From: Mesostigma viride
Taxonomy: Eukaryota; Streptophyta; Mesostigmatophyceae; Mesostigmatales; Mesostigmataceae
DNA length: 64,000 nt
NCBI GenBank assembly: GCA_009746045.1
Contig: RPFO01000072.1
Location: 1,989,985-2,053,984 of the forward strand
Direction: 5' to 3'
Shown here: positions 1 through 10,361 of the stretch, in pieces
How positions within the stretch are numbered: position 1 is the stretch's first letter
How the letters are laid out: each line of letters opens with the position of its first letter
Made by a program: the position numbers and the translations under genes
Notes under the pieces: generated by a model
Told to the model about the DNA's origin: nothing
Database searches by the model: none
The model's input: only the letters and a program-made list of their open reading frames with translations

Positions 1-1428
1 ATCTGACACTCTAGCCCATGGTGAGGCCTTCATTTTCAGACCAGATACAGCTTCTGCACTGATGATACTCACCTGTGCTTGGGTGTCTACAGCCAAAATA
101 CTAGGATCTTGACCTGCATCCCCTACAGCATTGACCTGTGCTGTACCTGTTGCCACAACTGCTTTAGTGTTGTGTGCCTTGTGCAAGGCCTTAAGAATCT
201 CAGCAAATGACTTCCTGGGAACGACAGGATCTGCTCTATTTTGTGACTCCTCCAGGTGTGAGGGAGGTGCTACCTGCTGCTCACCCTGTGCACCGTCCTC
301 CTGCCCAGGTGGACTATTGGGTTGTAGTGGGGCTGCACTACTGAGGAACACAGGAGCTTCTACTGTGGTACTAGTGCTTGCATCAATGACGTCCTTAGCC
401 AATTCATTGGGTGAGATCAATCCACCAGACTCCTGCTCTGAATCCATGTCCAAGAATTCTACCCCTGACACGTCTGCCAGTGGTGGGTAATAAAGCTTGA
501 GTCTATGCTTGCTGACCACACGCTCTCTGTCATGTTGTATAGTGACTGCAGTCCCTTCTTCATGAATTTTGGTGACTACAGCTGGACCGTGCCATCTGGC
601 AGAGTGTGCTCTTCCTCTGTCACCCTCTCTGAAAAACAACACATGGTCCCCCACTTCAAACACAGGCCTGGCATTATTTTTGTCTTTCTTTGCCAGCAAC
701 TTGGCTAAGTGCTGCCTTTGTGTGTTGTAGTGAGTGTGTACCTCTGAAGCATAGCTGCCTGACTGAAGGCCAGTTGGGGTGATTTCCCCAAAAGGTGAGG
801 ACATTATTGGTTTGGCGTTTAGCTGGGTAGTCACCCCTGCTGCCCAAGATGCCCTGTCAGCATAGCTACCAGAGTCAGCCAACCTGGATGGCATTTTTCT
901 TATCACATCCCTGATGGCTCTCATGGTACGTTCTACCAACCCCTGACGTTCATGATCTTGAGCCCCAGACACTTCTATCTTGGGCAGGTCATTCCTGTCC
1001 TGGATGCAGAGAAACTGCTGATCCAGCATTACTTTTTCAATGGGGTGAAAACGTGCCAAGGCTATCTGTAAAGCTCTGTGCAGCTGCTCTTTATCCATCC
1101 CAGGCAGGGGCTCCACTACCACAAACCTTGACCAGGCATCCTTTATGACTAGGTAGTATACCGTGTCCTTCACCACGTGTATAACATCCCCAACCAGTTT
1201 GCCTCTAGCCAGTGGTGGTGTGGCCACATGCCATTTTCTGGGCTTAGGAGCATATAGCTGACATTGCTCACAGTGCTTACGTACGTGCCTGCACATCTGT
1301 TCCAGATCATGGCCTTGTATTTTATTGGCTAGCCTTTCAGCCACAGCCTCATGGCCCATAACCTTGTGCAGTTGCTCTGCTAGAGCACCATACGTGATTA
1401 CCTTTTCTGCTGCTGCACTAAGGGAGCT
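1..1428 (-). CDS. LTR-retrotransposon integrase followed by a protease motif (partial polyprotein)
   Basis: I translated the minus strand from 1428 to the window edge by hand and found no stop codon. From the N terminus there is an H2C2 zinc-binding region (LHKVMGH, then HCEQCQ). A retroviral-type integrase core follows, with the first Asp in GDVIHVV, the second in LDQQF and the Glu in GLVERTM. An integrase C-terminal domain comes next, containing GDHVLFFREGD and WHGPAVV. After an acidic, Ser/Pro-rich linker comes VDTQAQVSII at about 70-100, which fits a retropepsin active site except that the usual Asp-Thr-Gly reads Asp-Thr-Gln. Integrase therefore lies before protease, and reverse transcriptase is presumably beyond position 1. 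The frame begins right after the gag zinc knuckle, offset by one base from the gag stop at 1427. Integrase is secure; the protease call is moderate. Confidence 0.8.
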
Positions 1429-1840
1429 ATGGTGGGTCACGCATCATGTGTGACAGTGTCATGTCATATGCCACTTCCCAATCCACATCATCACACTCAG
1501 GCAACACTTGGCAGACAGAAGGTAACAGGAAACCATTTGTGAAAAATGGTGAGGGTAGCTTACAGGTGTCCCTGGTCTGCCGCCCCCGCGCGGTTGTAGC
1601 GCCCTGGCGTGTCTTGTTGTGCCTGGGTGCCGTGCAGCGCGCTCCTGCTGCAATGGGGTGACGTGTTTTCCAGCATCCAGGACAAACATCAACGTCAGAA
1701 CCATAGTCGGGTTTGCCTTTCCAGCAGTCATCTTTTAGGTGCCCCTTACAAAGGCACCTAGTGCAATGCTTGGTGGGGTCATGAGGCAACCTCTTGTCCC
1801 CCCCTGCTGGCTTAGCCCCCTGGCTTGCTAGCTCCCCCAC
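1427..1840 (-). CDS. Gag nucleocapsid segment with CCHC zinc knuckle
   Basis: This 137-residue open stretch carries CTRCLCKGHLKDDC, a perfect C-x2-C-x4-H-x4-C zinc knuckle near residues 27-40. That is the nucleocapsid signature used to bind retrotransposon RNA. The ATG at 1840 is only the first Met in this frame, because the gag sequence upstream continues in other frames. The ORF stops at 1427, one base out of phase with the integrase frame that follows at once. Either a one-base indel or a frameshift joins gag to integrase. No protease or reverse transcriptase lies between them. Confidence 0.75.
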   Translation of the reverse strand: MGELASQGAKPAGGDKRLPHDPTKHCTRCLCKGHLKDDCWKGKPDYGSDVDVCPGCWKTRHPIAAGARCTAPRHNKTRQGATTARGRQTRDTCKLPSPFFTNGFLLPSVCQVLPECDDVDWEVAYDMTLSHMMRDPP

Positions 1841-4302
1841 TTTGTTTTCTTTTTTATTGTTATTGTTCTTTCCCCCCCCTTGTTTCCACCTCCCCCACTT
1901 TTGTTGTTTTTGTTTTTATCCCCCCCATTACCGCCTTTACCTGGGCTACCAGCGACTGCATCTGCTTCTTGGAGAGCCCCGTACCTGAGGCTTCCTCCCC
2001 CTTTACCTGCTTCACCTTTCCTCCTTGGCTGCAGCAGCAAACGGCTCTAGGCATTGCTGCACATAGGCCATTGCCTTCCTGAAGTCCTCCCACTTATCCT
2101 TCAGACCTGCCAGGATTACTGACAGGGTGGTGGGTCCAGTTCTGCCTTTTGTAGCCATAGGTGTACTAGGTACTTGGCATTGAGCTTCTTCAGCTCCTCA
2201 TCTCCCTCTATGTACATGACATATTTTTTGTTGTCACTCACATAGTCACGCTTATTGACCTTATAGGCCTCTATCCACTGGAAGCCCCACTTCTAAGTGC
2301 TCCCCCGTGGTAACAAGTGCCCTAAGATCAACCATGAACTGCGCCCACAACACATTTTCTGCCACGTCTACCCCGCTGCTGGCACGCTTTTGGTACAATT
2401 GTACCAACTGCTGGATAGGCTTGGCAGATTGATGGATGGGTGTGGACGCACGTAGAGAGGCAAACCAATCACGGACATTGTCGCTAGCATATGCATGTGA
2501 CAACTTAAACAACCACTCCCTAGCTTCGTCCTGGGTGTGGCCCTCTGGCAAACCCGGAAACACTAGCTTGTCCTCTTTCTTTTTTGGATCAAACCTGGGC
2601 CTGTTCAAGGCCATATTGGAGGTTGTGGTCGTTCCTGCTGGTTGTGGCTGCTGCTGCTGCTGCTGTTGTTGTTGCTGCTGCTGCTGCCGCTCCCCGCCCT
2701 CGTGCCGTGTTGGTGCAGACTCCTGGGTGCCGTGTCCACCCCGCCCTGGTTGCCCCCCCTCTCCCGTCATCCTCCCCCTCGTCCCTCTCGTCCCTCCTGC
2801 GTTTTTGCTGTGGCTGGCACGCCTCCTCCGGTGCCCTTCGTTTTGTTGGCTTCAGCGAGGCCACCAGCCTCGCCACCGTGTCTGCTAGGCGGCCATGCTC
2901 GCCCGGGGTGAGCTCCCGCCCCTCGTCCAGCATCTGCTGGGCCAGTTGGAGTTGCCTCCGGATGTCCTCCCGGTGCGACAAGGTCGCTGGACCGGGTTCG
3001 CCCCGGTGCGTCACCCTGGTCCTTGCCGCTGTGCCGTCTCGGTTTGAGATGGTATGCGTTGGCTGCGACAAAAATGGTACAGTTGCTCGGTAGAAATGCG
3101 TTCATCCGGCATCAAACCAAATTCAGCTCTTACCGCCTCCCCCATGCATCCCCTCACCGCAGCCTTCTTGATGTTCTTCGACATACGGCGTCGCTGCTTC
3201 AGCATACGCCTCTCCAGGCGACCTACGCTTGCCTCCCAGGCGGCCAGCTTCCTGCGGTAGCGCTCCTCGGCTCCCGACGAGCCGGCCCCTGCAAATGGTG
3301 CTATCTCCGCGACCTTCCGGTACTTCCAGCTCTTCAGGTCGCGGTGAGACGCTCACACCTCACCTTGGTGTGAGACATCTTCACCCGAATCCTGGCCGCG
3401 AGCGCCTCCGCCCTGTCACGCTCCTGCTGCTCGCAGCTTCCTCTGCGCGATCACGTTCCGCCTCCGCTGCTTCTTCTCCCGCTCCGCCTTGAAGACCGCG
3501 AGCCTCCTCTGCGCCTCCTTCTCTCGCGCCTGCATAGCCGGCGTCATCTCCACCAGGTCGTCCGCTTCGGACGCCGACGGACCCGTCAAAGAATACTCCG
3601 ACTCCTGCAGCACCCATCAATCTCCCTCGGGATCGTTGCCGACCGTCGAAGGCGCTGGAAACACGCCAGGTCCGCCCTCCCACCACGTCATGGGTCGGCG
3701 ACTCTGACCTCGGCGACGCTGACCTCCTCATCAATGCCGCGCGGACCTGAGCAGCATCCTCCATTTGTTGGGCGCGCTCACGTGCGCACAGCCAACCTCC
3801 GCTCTTCGCGGACTCCTGCTCCTGCAGGCTCTGCGCCATTGCAGCATCCGCTGCCACCTGCGCACTGCGCGCCTCGTCAGCCGACGATGGCTGCAGTCCA
3901 AACAAACCCAGCGAGCTGGTTTCCGACACGCTGCCGGACTCCCACTCGCCTCCTCTCCGACTCGGGCCCCGCCCCCGCACCGCGTGGTGCATATGGTGGT
4001 CCCCTCGGACGCACCACCGGGGTCGACCCGCGCCCTACGCATCAGGGGAACGCGCACCACGACGTTCTCCACAACGTCACGGTACGTTGGGTCGCTGCCT
4101 CCATGGCCACATCCTCAGGATGCATGGGATCCTGAGCATCCCGGTTCTCGTAATCCTGGCGCATACTCTCCAATCGAGTCCGACGTCCCGAGTCATCGGA
4201 CATCGGGGACGACGAAGACTGGTACTTCGTCACCGACGGCGACTCCTCCTCCGAGGAAGTCGCGCCCATAAGGGCCTTTCCCTTGTTGTTCTTGGGAGCC
4301 AT
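1841..4302 (-). pseudogene. Gag N-terminal and capsid region, broken by frameshifts
   Basis: The ATG at 4302 (MAPKNNKGKALMG) starts a hydrophilic, Ser/Glu-rich protein that continues through several overlapping frames: 4042-4302, 3381-3992, 3011-3205, 2589-3071, 2261-2770 and 1860-2260. The pieces include an Arg/Lys-rich segment, a glutamine run near 2650-2690, and a capsid-like helical stretch (KLVFPGLPEGHTQDEAREWL). No single frame stays open, so at least five indels are implied. The fragments run in order on the minus strand into the zinc knuckle. I read this as one decayed gag, or one spoiled by homopolymer indels. The capsid homology is inferred from position and composition, not from a recognised domain. 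Confidence 0.55.
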
Positions 4303-4779
4303 TGGTTCAAAAGATGGGTAAAAAAATGGAAATGGGTGTTTGCGAACTGAACGTTTCGCACGCTCGTCGTCTTCTTGTGTATTGTTTTTGGAGTTTTTAA
4401 TGCAAGTTATGCAACACAAAGCTTGGAATGCTTGGGCACTGCCAAATGGCGTGTGTGTGCGTGAACGACGAGACACCTTGGCATTAGGATAATGTGGCAC
4501 ATATACTGCTGGCCAGCCGTCAACGATGGCTGGCCAGACTTTGCGTAAGTTAAACTAACTTACTGATCCTGGACGGACTACCTATCAGTTACAACCTGAT
4601 CTAGTCAGTCCTAACATGACAACTACAGTCCCGGTACTGAGGTACCGGCTCATCACATACTGAGTACAGCCACGTGTCCATGCCACGACTGTTCTAGTCC
4701 AGCACCGTCCCAGTACCCAATTGGGCGCCGGCGGTGCTGGCACGTGTCCACTTAGGCTACAGGCGGAGACTAGACTAAC
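4303..4779. other. Leader or possible LTR of the 1-4302 retrotransposon
   Basis: No coding sequence is evident. A perfect 10-bp inverted repeat, CTGGCCAGCC / GGCTGGCCAG, lies at 4509-4537 with a 9-nt loop. I could not define an LTR end or primer-binding site, because the second LTR would lie outside the window. Confidence 0.35.
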
Positions 4780-5635
4780 TGGGAGGGAGGAGGGAGGGAG
4801 GGAGGGAGGAGGAGGGAGGGAGGGAGGGAGGAGGGAGGAGGGAGGAGGGAGGGGGGAGGAGGGAGGAGGGAGGAGGGAGGAGGGGGGAGGAGGAGGAGGA
4901 GGGGGAGGGAGGAGGGGGGAGGGAGGGAGGAGAGGGAGGAGGAGGGAGGAGGAGGGAGGAGAGAGAGGGAGGAGGGAGGAGGGAGGAGGAGGGAGGGAGG
5001 AGGAGGAGGAGGAGGGAAGGAGGGAGGAGAGGAGGGAGAGGAGGAGAGAGGAGGAGGGAGGGAGGAGGAGGGAGGAGGAGGAGGAGGGAGAGGAGGGAGG
5101 GAGGAGGAGGGAGGAGGAGGAGGGAGGAGGGAGGAGGGAGGAGGAGGAGAGGAGGAGGAGGGAGGGAGGGAGGAGAGGAGGAGGAGGGAGGAGGGGAGGA
5201 GGGAGGGAGAGAGGAGGAGGGAGAGGGAGGGGAGGAGGAGGAGGGAGGGGAGGAGGAGGAGGGGAGGGAGGAGGGAGGGAGGGAGGAGGAGAGGAGGAGG
5301 GAGGGAGGAGGAGGAGGGAGGAGGGGGAGGAGGGGAGGGAGGAGGGAGGGAGAGGAGAGGAGGAGGAGGGAGGGAGGGAGGAGGGGGAGGAGAGGGAGGA
5401 GGAGGAGGAGGGAGGAGGGAGGGAGAGGGAGGGAGGAGGAGGAGGGAGGGAGGGGAGGGAGGGAGGAGAGGAGGAGGGAGGAGGGGGAGGAGGAGGGAGA
5501 AGGAGGGGAGGAGGGAGGGAGAGGAGGGAGGAGAGGAGGGAGGGAGGGAGGAGGAGGAGGGAGGGAGGGAGGAGGAGGGAGGAGGGAGGGAGGGAGGGAG
5601 GAGGAGGGAGGGAGGAGAGGAGGGAGGGAGGGGAG

Positions 5636-5702
<67 letters not shown>
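4780..5702. repeat. Polypurine tract of GGA/GGGA units ending in (GA)n
   Basis: The plus strand is almost purely purine for about 920 bp. It is made of irregular GGGA and GGA units and ends in an uninterrupted GA run at about 5641-5700. Long open frames here (Gly/Arg/Glu on plus, Pro/Ser/Leu on minus) are artefacts of composition. Confidence 0.95.
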
Positions 5703-5721
5703 CTAGATGTGCATGTACGTA

Positions 5722-5882
5722 TGCGTGTGCGTGTGCGTGTGCGACTGTGCGTGTGCGTGTGCGTGTGCGTGTGCGTGTGCGTGTGCGTGTGCGTGTGCGT
5801 GTGCGTGTGCGTGTGCGTGTGCGTGTGCGTGTGCGTGTGCGTGTGCGTGTGCGTGTGCGTGTGCGTGTGCGTGTGCGTGTGC
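5722..5882. repeat. (GTGTGC)n hexanucleotide microsatellite
   Basis: About 26 uninterrupted copies of a GTGTGC hexamer follow the GA run, with a degenerate start at 5715-5750. This is an alternating purine-pyrimidine sequence that could adopt Z-form DNA. Confidence 0.95.
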
Positions 5883-5920
5883 ATGCGCACATGCCACACG
5901 TGCACATGCACATGCACGTA

Positions 5921-6073
5921 TGGGTGGGCAGGGCATTGCGTTTGCAGCGACGACGTATACACAGTCCAGGCTACCATAGGCGTCCAACCGGAACCTACGT
6001 GTTACGTCCTTAACTTCTACCACCACCTCTACCTCTACCCGGCCTCACCCAACCTAAATTAGTCAGGCCACCT
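5921..6073 (-). pseudogene. Possible PIF/Harbinger transposase catalytic fragment
   Basis: The minus strand just outside the 3' LTR encodes AYGSLDCVYVV. This resembles the first catalytic Asp block of PIF/Harbinger DDE transposases, typically GS(I/L)DC followed by aromatic or hydrophobic residues. The frame then runs into the GTGTGC microsatellite, and upstream it meets a stop about 30 codons away. It is paired here with the N-terminal fragment at 31356-31690 on the other side of the chromovirus. The match is short and the join does not give one open frame. Confidence 0.35.
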
Positions 6074-6077
6074 CTAC

Positions 6078-6554
6078 TTAATCCCCTAGCGAAAGACGAA
6101 CGAGACGGAGCAGATCTCAATGCATTTACGTATGTATTACTGTAATACGCCATAAGCCATTTACACAACCCGTTTACTCCAGGAATAGAGGAAGGAAACA
6201 CAACTACACTGCCGTGACCCAAGCTAATATGTGTTAATTCATTTAACACACGCCGAGTGCCAACACGTACGAGGGGTAGAACGTGCATAAATGATCACCA
6301 ACGGTCCAGCGTGCTCGGGCCGACCTGGCCCTCGCCTACAAATGTGCAGATGCACGCTGGTCCACTACATTCTGCCCGAAGGATAAGAACCACTAATAAA
6401 GTACGCGGCGCGACGCCCAAAAGCATCCAATGCACCACAGTACTGTCACGAGGACAACAGTGTCCCAGTACAGACTACACGTAACCTAGGAACGACCGAG
6501 GCAAAGGACCTAATTTACGTCCGTAACTACAACAAATTGTTACGCGACGTAACA
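6078..6554 (-). repeat. 3' LTR of the chromovirus
   Basis: A 477-bp repeat matches 30878-31355 with only a handful of differences by eye. Read on the minus strand it starts TGTTACG and ends near GGGGATTAA. It is preceded on that strand by a G-rich polypurine tract, which fixes it as the 3' LTR. The end lacks a canonical CA, so the lower boundary is less certain than the upper one. Confidence 0.75.
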
Positions 6555-6567
6555 CCTCCCCCCCCAC
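6555..6567 (-). promoter_or_regulatory. Polypurine tract priming site
   Basis: On the minus strand a run of eight G followed by AGG abuts the LTR start TGTTACG directly. This is the position where plus-strand DNA synthesis is primed in LTR retrotransposons. Confidence 0.7.
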
Positions 6568-6916
6568 AAAGGTAGGGAGCCCTCTCCCTACGCACAGGGA
6601 GGAAACCAAGGGCTAGGAAGAACCTAATGCACCCAGCACACACCAACACAATCGACAGGCCATCCAAGATACAAAGCACCAACATGTTAACTCGGTTCCA
6701 CCCCGAGTGGTGTAGGGTTAACCAGCACCAAGCCTGGTGGGAGGATCCCCTAACTGCCTGGCACAGAGGCCTTGCCGGGAGGACGGCACTGGGCAGGACA
6801 CACAGTAAACAAATCAGCACCAAGGACCAAGAACGACCAATCAACTGGCCAGAATATGAGGGCGACTCTATATACCGGAGGGACAACACCCTCAGGTCGG
6901 GCCTAAGGCCCTCTAT
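6568..6916 (-). other. 3' untranslated stretch between the extra ORF and the LTR
   Basis: There is no convincing coding sequence. It lies between the stop of the extra ORF at 6917 and the polypurine tract. Confidence 0.4.
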
Positions 6917-8126
6917 CTAGTTGCCATCGGTCTGGTAAGTGCCACGCGAGGCCAGAAGAACATCCAGATACGCATGGTAGTGCAGGGCCACGTCGTCGGC
7001 ATTATCATGCCTATCTACAGTGAGGAAAACATCGGCCCACACGCCATCAGGAAAAAGGCTCAGAAAGGCCCAGTAATACCTATGCTGCGTAAGGACTACC
7101 TGGCCACGGGCCCAGTCCAGGAAGCCACAGGCAAAGAGGCGTAGGAAGGGCTCTACCGCGATCAAACAGAGAGCCCGCAGGAGTAGGCGATGGTACCGGA
7201 TCCGAGGACGCAAACCCGTCGGGAAGAACAGATCTAGCAGAGGCTCCACGTTAGCCGGCCACAACCGGATGTGCCGAACCTCACGTGAGCGCCACCGACG
7301 AGCGCACTGTCGCGACCCGAACGTCTCTAGGTAGTCGCTAGCCCGAGGGGAGGATGGCCACGGGAGTCCAGGCCCTGGCCCGGGAGGGGCGCTGGACGGC
7401 GGGCATCCCACTCCAGGAGGGGCTGCAGGAGAACCGCGCCATACGTAGCACCCGGCACCGCAGGAAACTCGACCGTAAGGGCATCTGAGGCCATAATGCC
7501 CAGAGGCGGAGGGTAAGCCCACTGAAAACCACCGTAGGTGTCCAAGTCGTTGTGACGCCTAGCCCAGCGATACAGGACTCGCCGAACCAGGATCTCGCCC
7601 TGGAACACAGGATCAGCTAACACAACCATATCGAACGGAGGCCGATCAGTATCAATGGGTTGGCCACGGTCACGCGGCGCCCGACACACCTGGGAGAACC
7701 CATAGGACATGGGCGAAATTGCCAGCTCGGCAGCGACGCGCGGCAGGTCACACTGTCGGCAGGCGATCGCAGACATACCATACCCAGGAACGGGCGTATC
7801 TCGCGACTCCGGCGTCGCATGTACCACAGAAGGGGCCCGTCCCGGTCGCCCTGGGACAACTCCCGTAGGGAGTCAGAAGCGCGGATGGCGCGATGATCAA
7901 GGCCGCTGGCCCGAACAACCCGGCAGCCAAAGACCGCGGGGCGAAGGGGCCGGAACCGAAACAGGGTAGGAACCTGCACAGGCGCAGAAGGCGCCGGAGC
8001 CACAGGAGGCCGCGACGGACCCGCTGCCGAAGGAGGCCGCGACGGACCCGCCACCGCAGCTGGTGCCCCGGTCTCCGGTGGAGGCGCATCCTCAGGCCAC
8101 ATGTTGAAGATGGGGCCCGTGGGGAC
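6917..8126 (-). pseudogene. Extra ORF downstream of chromovirus pol, C-terminal part
   Basis: Three overlapping minus-strand frames (7617-8126, 7327-7827 and 6917-7522) form a frameshifted coding stretch that ends at 6917. It opens with Pro/Ala-rich GPSRPPSAAGPSRPP. It continues with a more globular, Trp/Tyr/Arg-rich part (FQWAYPPPLGI, HRYYWAFLSLFPDGVWADVF). I recognise no domain. It lies after the chromodomain and before the LTR, where some retroelements carry an env or accessory gene, but I see no signal peptide or membrane segment. It is in the same frame as the sequence on the other side of the 8127-9156 insertion. Confidence 0.55.
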
Positions 8127-9156
8127 AGTTATTATAAATAGTGACGGAACCTTTTTGCCACTTGGCAATTAGGTCCGTCACTATTTATCCGGCGAAAACC
8201 ACTCGCCGGCATCTATTCCGCGTTAAGTTCACGTGAACGTGGCGCGGAATTGATGCCGGCGAGTGGTTTTCGCCGGATAAATAGTGACGGACCTAATTGC
8301 CAAGTGGCAAAAAGGTTCCGTCACTATTTATAATAACTAAAACGTCGTAGTGTGGGGGTCGATACCTATCATACCGCTGATGCCTACTGCAGTACCGAAT
8401 CTCGCCTTAACGATACTCCAACCGGGCATATTTTCCCTTCTGGCACTTTCGTTTGGCCTTCTGGTATCAATCCTCCCGGTATTCGGAAATACCCGTGTCA
8501 CCACAGGGATTCGAACCCCCGACTTACGAGGTCTTAGTTATTATAAATAGTGACGGAACCTTTTTGCCACTTGGCAATTAGGTCCGTCACTATTTATCCG
8601 GCGAAAACCACTCGCCGGCATCAATTCCGCGCCACGTTCACGTGAACTTAACGCGGAATAGATGCCGGCGAGTGGTTTTCGCCGGATAAATAGTGACGGA
8701 CCTAATTGCCAAGTGGCAAAAAGGTTCCGTCACTATTTATAATAACTAAGACCTCGTAAGTCGGGGGTTCGAATCCCTGTGGTGACACGGGTATTTCCGA
8801 ATACCGGAAGGAATTGATACCAGAAGGCCAAACGAAAGTGCCAGAAGGGAAAAATGCCCGGTTGGAATATCGTTAAGGCGAGATTCGGTACTGCAGTAGG
8901 CATTAGCGGTACGATAGATATCGGCCCCCACACTACGACGTTTTAGTTATTATAAATAGTGACGGAACCTTTTTGCCACTTGGCAATTAGGTCCGTCACT
9001 ATTTATCCGGCGAAAACCACTCGCCGGCATCAATTCCGCGCCACGTTCACGTGAACTTAACGCGGAATAGATGCCGGCGAGTGGTTTTCGCCGGATAAAT
9101 AGTGACGGACCTAATTGCCAAGTGGCAAAAAGGTTCCGTCACTATTTATAATAACT
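8127..9156. mobile_element. 1,030-bp palindromic foldback element with 5-bp target duplication
   Basis: The element is symmetric about 8641.5. It contains three 212-bp palindromes (8127-8338, 8536-8747, 8945-9156), each a near-perfect hairpin. Two 197-bp spacers (8339-8535, 8748-8944) separate them and are inverted copies of each other. The termini read AGTTATTATAAATAG. GGGAC flanks both ends (8122-8126 and 9157-9161), showing a single insertion of the whole structure. Each palindrome centres on GTTCACGTGAAC, where TTAA on one arm against CCAC on the other gives it a polarity. It encodes nothing convincing. The insertion splits the extra ORF of the chromovirus. Confidence 0.9.
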
Positions 9157-10335
9157 GGGACAGGCACCTTACCATAAAACTGGCTACCATCCAGGCTCCA
9201 GTCTGGCACTGGAACCCTCTGCGGGGGACCACCCTCCCAGAGCCTGGGAAGCCCGCTCGTATCGCCAAAGAAGCCCCGCGATGGCTGCGACGGAGCTTGT
9301 GGAGGCTCAGAAGCAGCGACGGCGGGCGCGACCGCTGGGGCAGAAGACTCGCGCGAAGGCGCAGGTACGGCGGTCACAGGCGCGGAGGCAGCAGGAGGCG
9401 TAGGAGCCGCAACTGCAGACGAAACCGCAGCGACCGAGGGCTCGCACTGGGGCGCAGGCGAAGCCGTAGTCGCCGAGGCATGTTCAGGAGGGGTAGCTAG
9501 GTGGCACAGCAGCAACAGACGCCCCACCTGGCGCGGCTGGAGCAGGCGACTGGGACGCCATGAAGGCCCCGAATGCCGAGGCCAGGGACTGGATCTGGGC
9601 CTGCATTGCAGACACAGTAGCCGCAAGGTGGTCAGGCTTGAGATCCAAGCCCGGAGGGGTCGGCTCCACCGACACGCGCTGGGTCGACCGTGGTGAAGAC
9701 GGGACAGGGGAAGGAGCCGACACGGAGGAGGAGGACGCTGCGACTGAGGCCGAATACTCCAGCGTATACTGCGTCTCTACCGGTGCATCCACAGGGGAAG
9801 GATCGCCATGTGCTAACATCCCCGCCGACTGATCCGCAATCTCCATAAATTGAACCGCCCGTAGGAGGTCGCAGGGGTGATCATCTACCTCGGCCTCGCC
9901 CTCGACCGGAAGCAAAGGGAAAACCTCCCGGAGGCAGGAGCGGCCCACAGGGGTAGACAGGTAAGAGAAAACCCTAGGGCACTGAAGAATGGCGTCTATT
10001 TGCCCCAAGGCAGGGCAGCGGGAACCACACTCCAAAAGACAGTGCCCAGCGTCGTCAAACCCATGAACAACCAGCTGCTGCGGATCATTGGGGTCTGGCC
10101 CGAACCAAGAGACCCCAAAGAGGGCGGCCCGGACCAAGGCCGCATGATGAGCCTGAAGGGCAGGATGAAATGGGCCACCCGGATAACTGGAACGGGAAAC
10201 CCACCGGCCCGGAAGGGCCTCAGTAGTAGAACTCTGGATCAGGGGTAGGCGATAAGGTCTCCGTCGGAGGGGTAGGTTCCGCCATGATGGCTGCGGAGGG
10301 GAGGGGACAACCAACCACCCATCGACAGCAGGCAT
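9157..10335 (-). pseudogene. Extra ORF downstream of chromovirus pol, N-terminal part
   Basis: Coding potential starts within 80 bp of the end of the chromodomain ORF. A candidate start is MAEPTPPTETL near 10285, in a frame that soon shifts to the one spanning 9484-10335, and then to 9111-9626. The central part (HAALVRAALFGVSWFGPDPN, DPCDLLRAVQFME) looks globular. It is followed by a long Ser/Ala/Pro-rich region. No known domain is recognised. The reading frame runs into the palindromic insertion at 9157 and resumes in the same frame after 8126. Possible roles include a displaced capsid-like or accessory protein; neither can be shown. Confidence 0.5.
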
Positions 10336-10361
10336 GATATAAGGGAGGGGCAGGTCGACAG

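Noticed and set aside
131..708. Plus-strand ORFs opposite the integrase region
   Set aside because: They are shadows of the minus-strand integrase-protease frame, which has clear motifs.
4585..6062. Long open frames of 300-440 codons over the polypurine and GTGTGC tracts
   Set aside because: They consist only of repeat-derived residues in every frame and begin or end in non-repeat sequence without motifs.
8748..8790. A true tRNA gene in the palindrome spacer
   Set aside because: Only the T-arm-like part is recognisable. No complete cloverleaf can be drawn, and the T stem has a mismatch.
6917..10335. Calling the extra chromovirus ORF an env gene
   Set aside because: No signal peptide, membrane anchor or cleavage site is visible.
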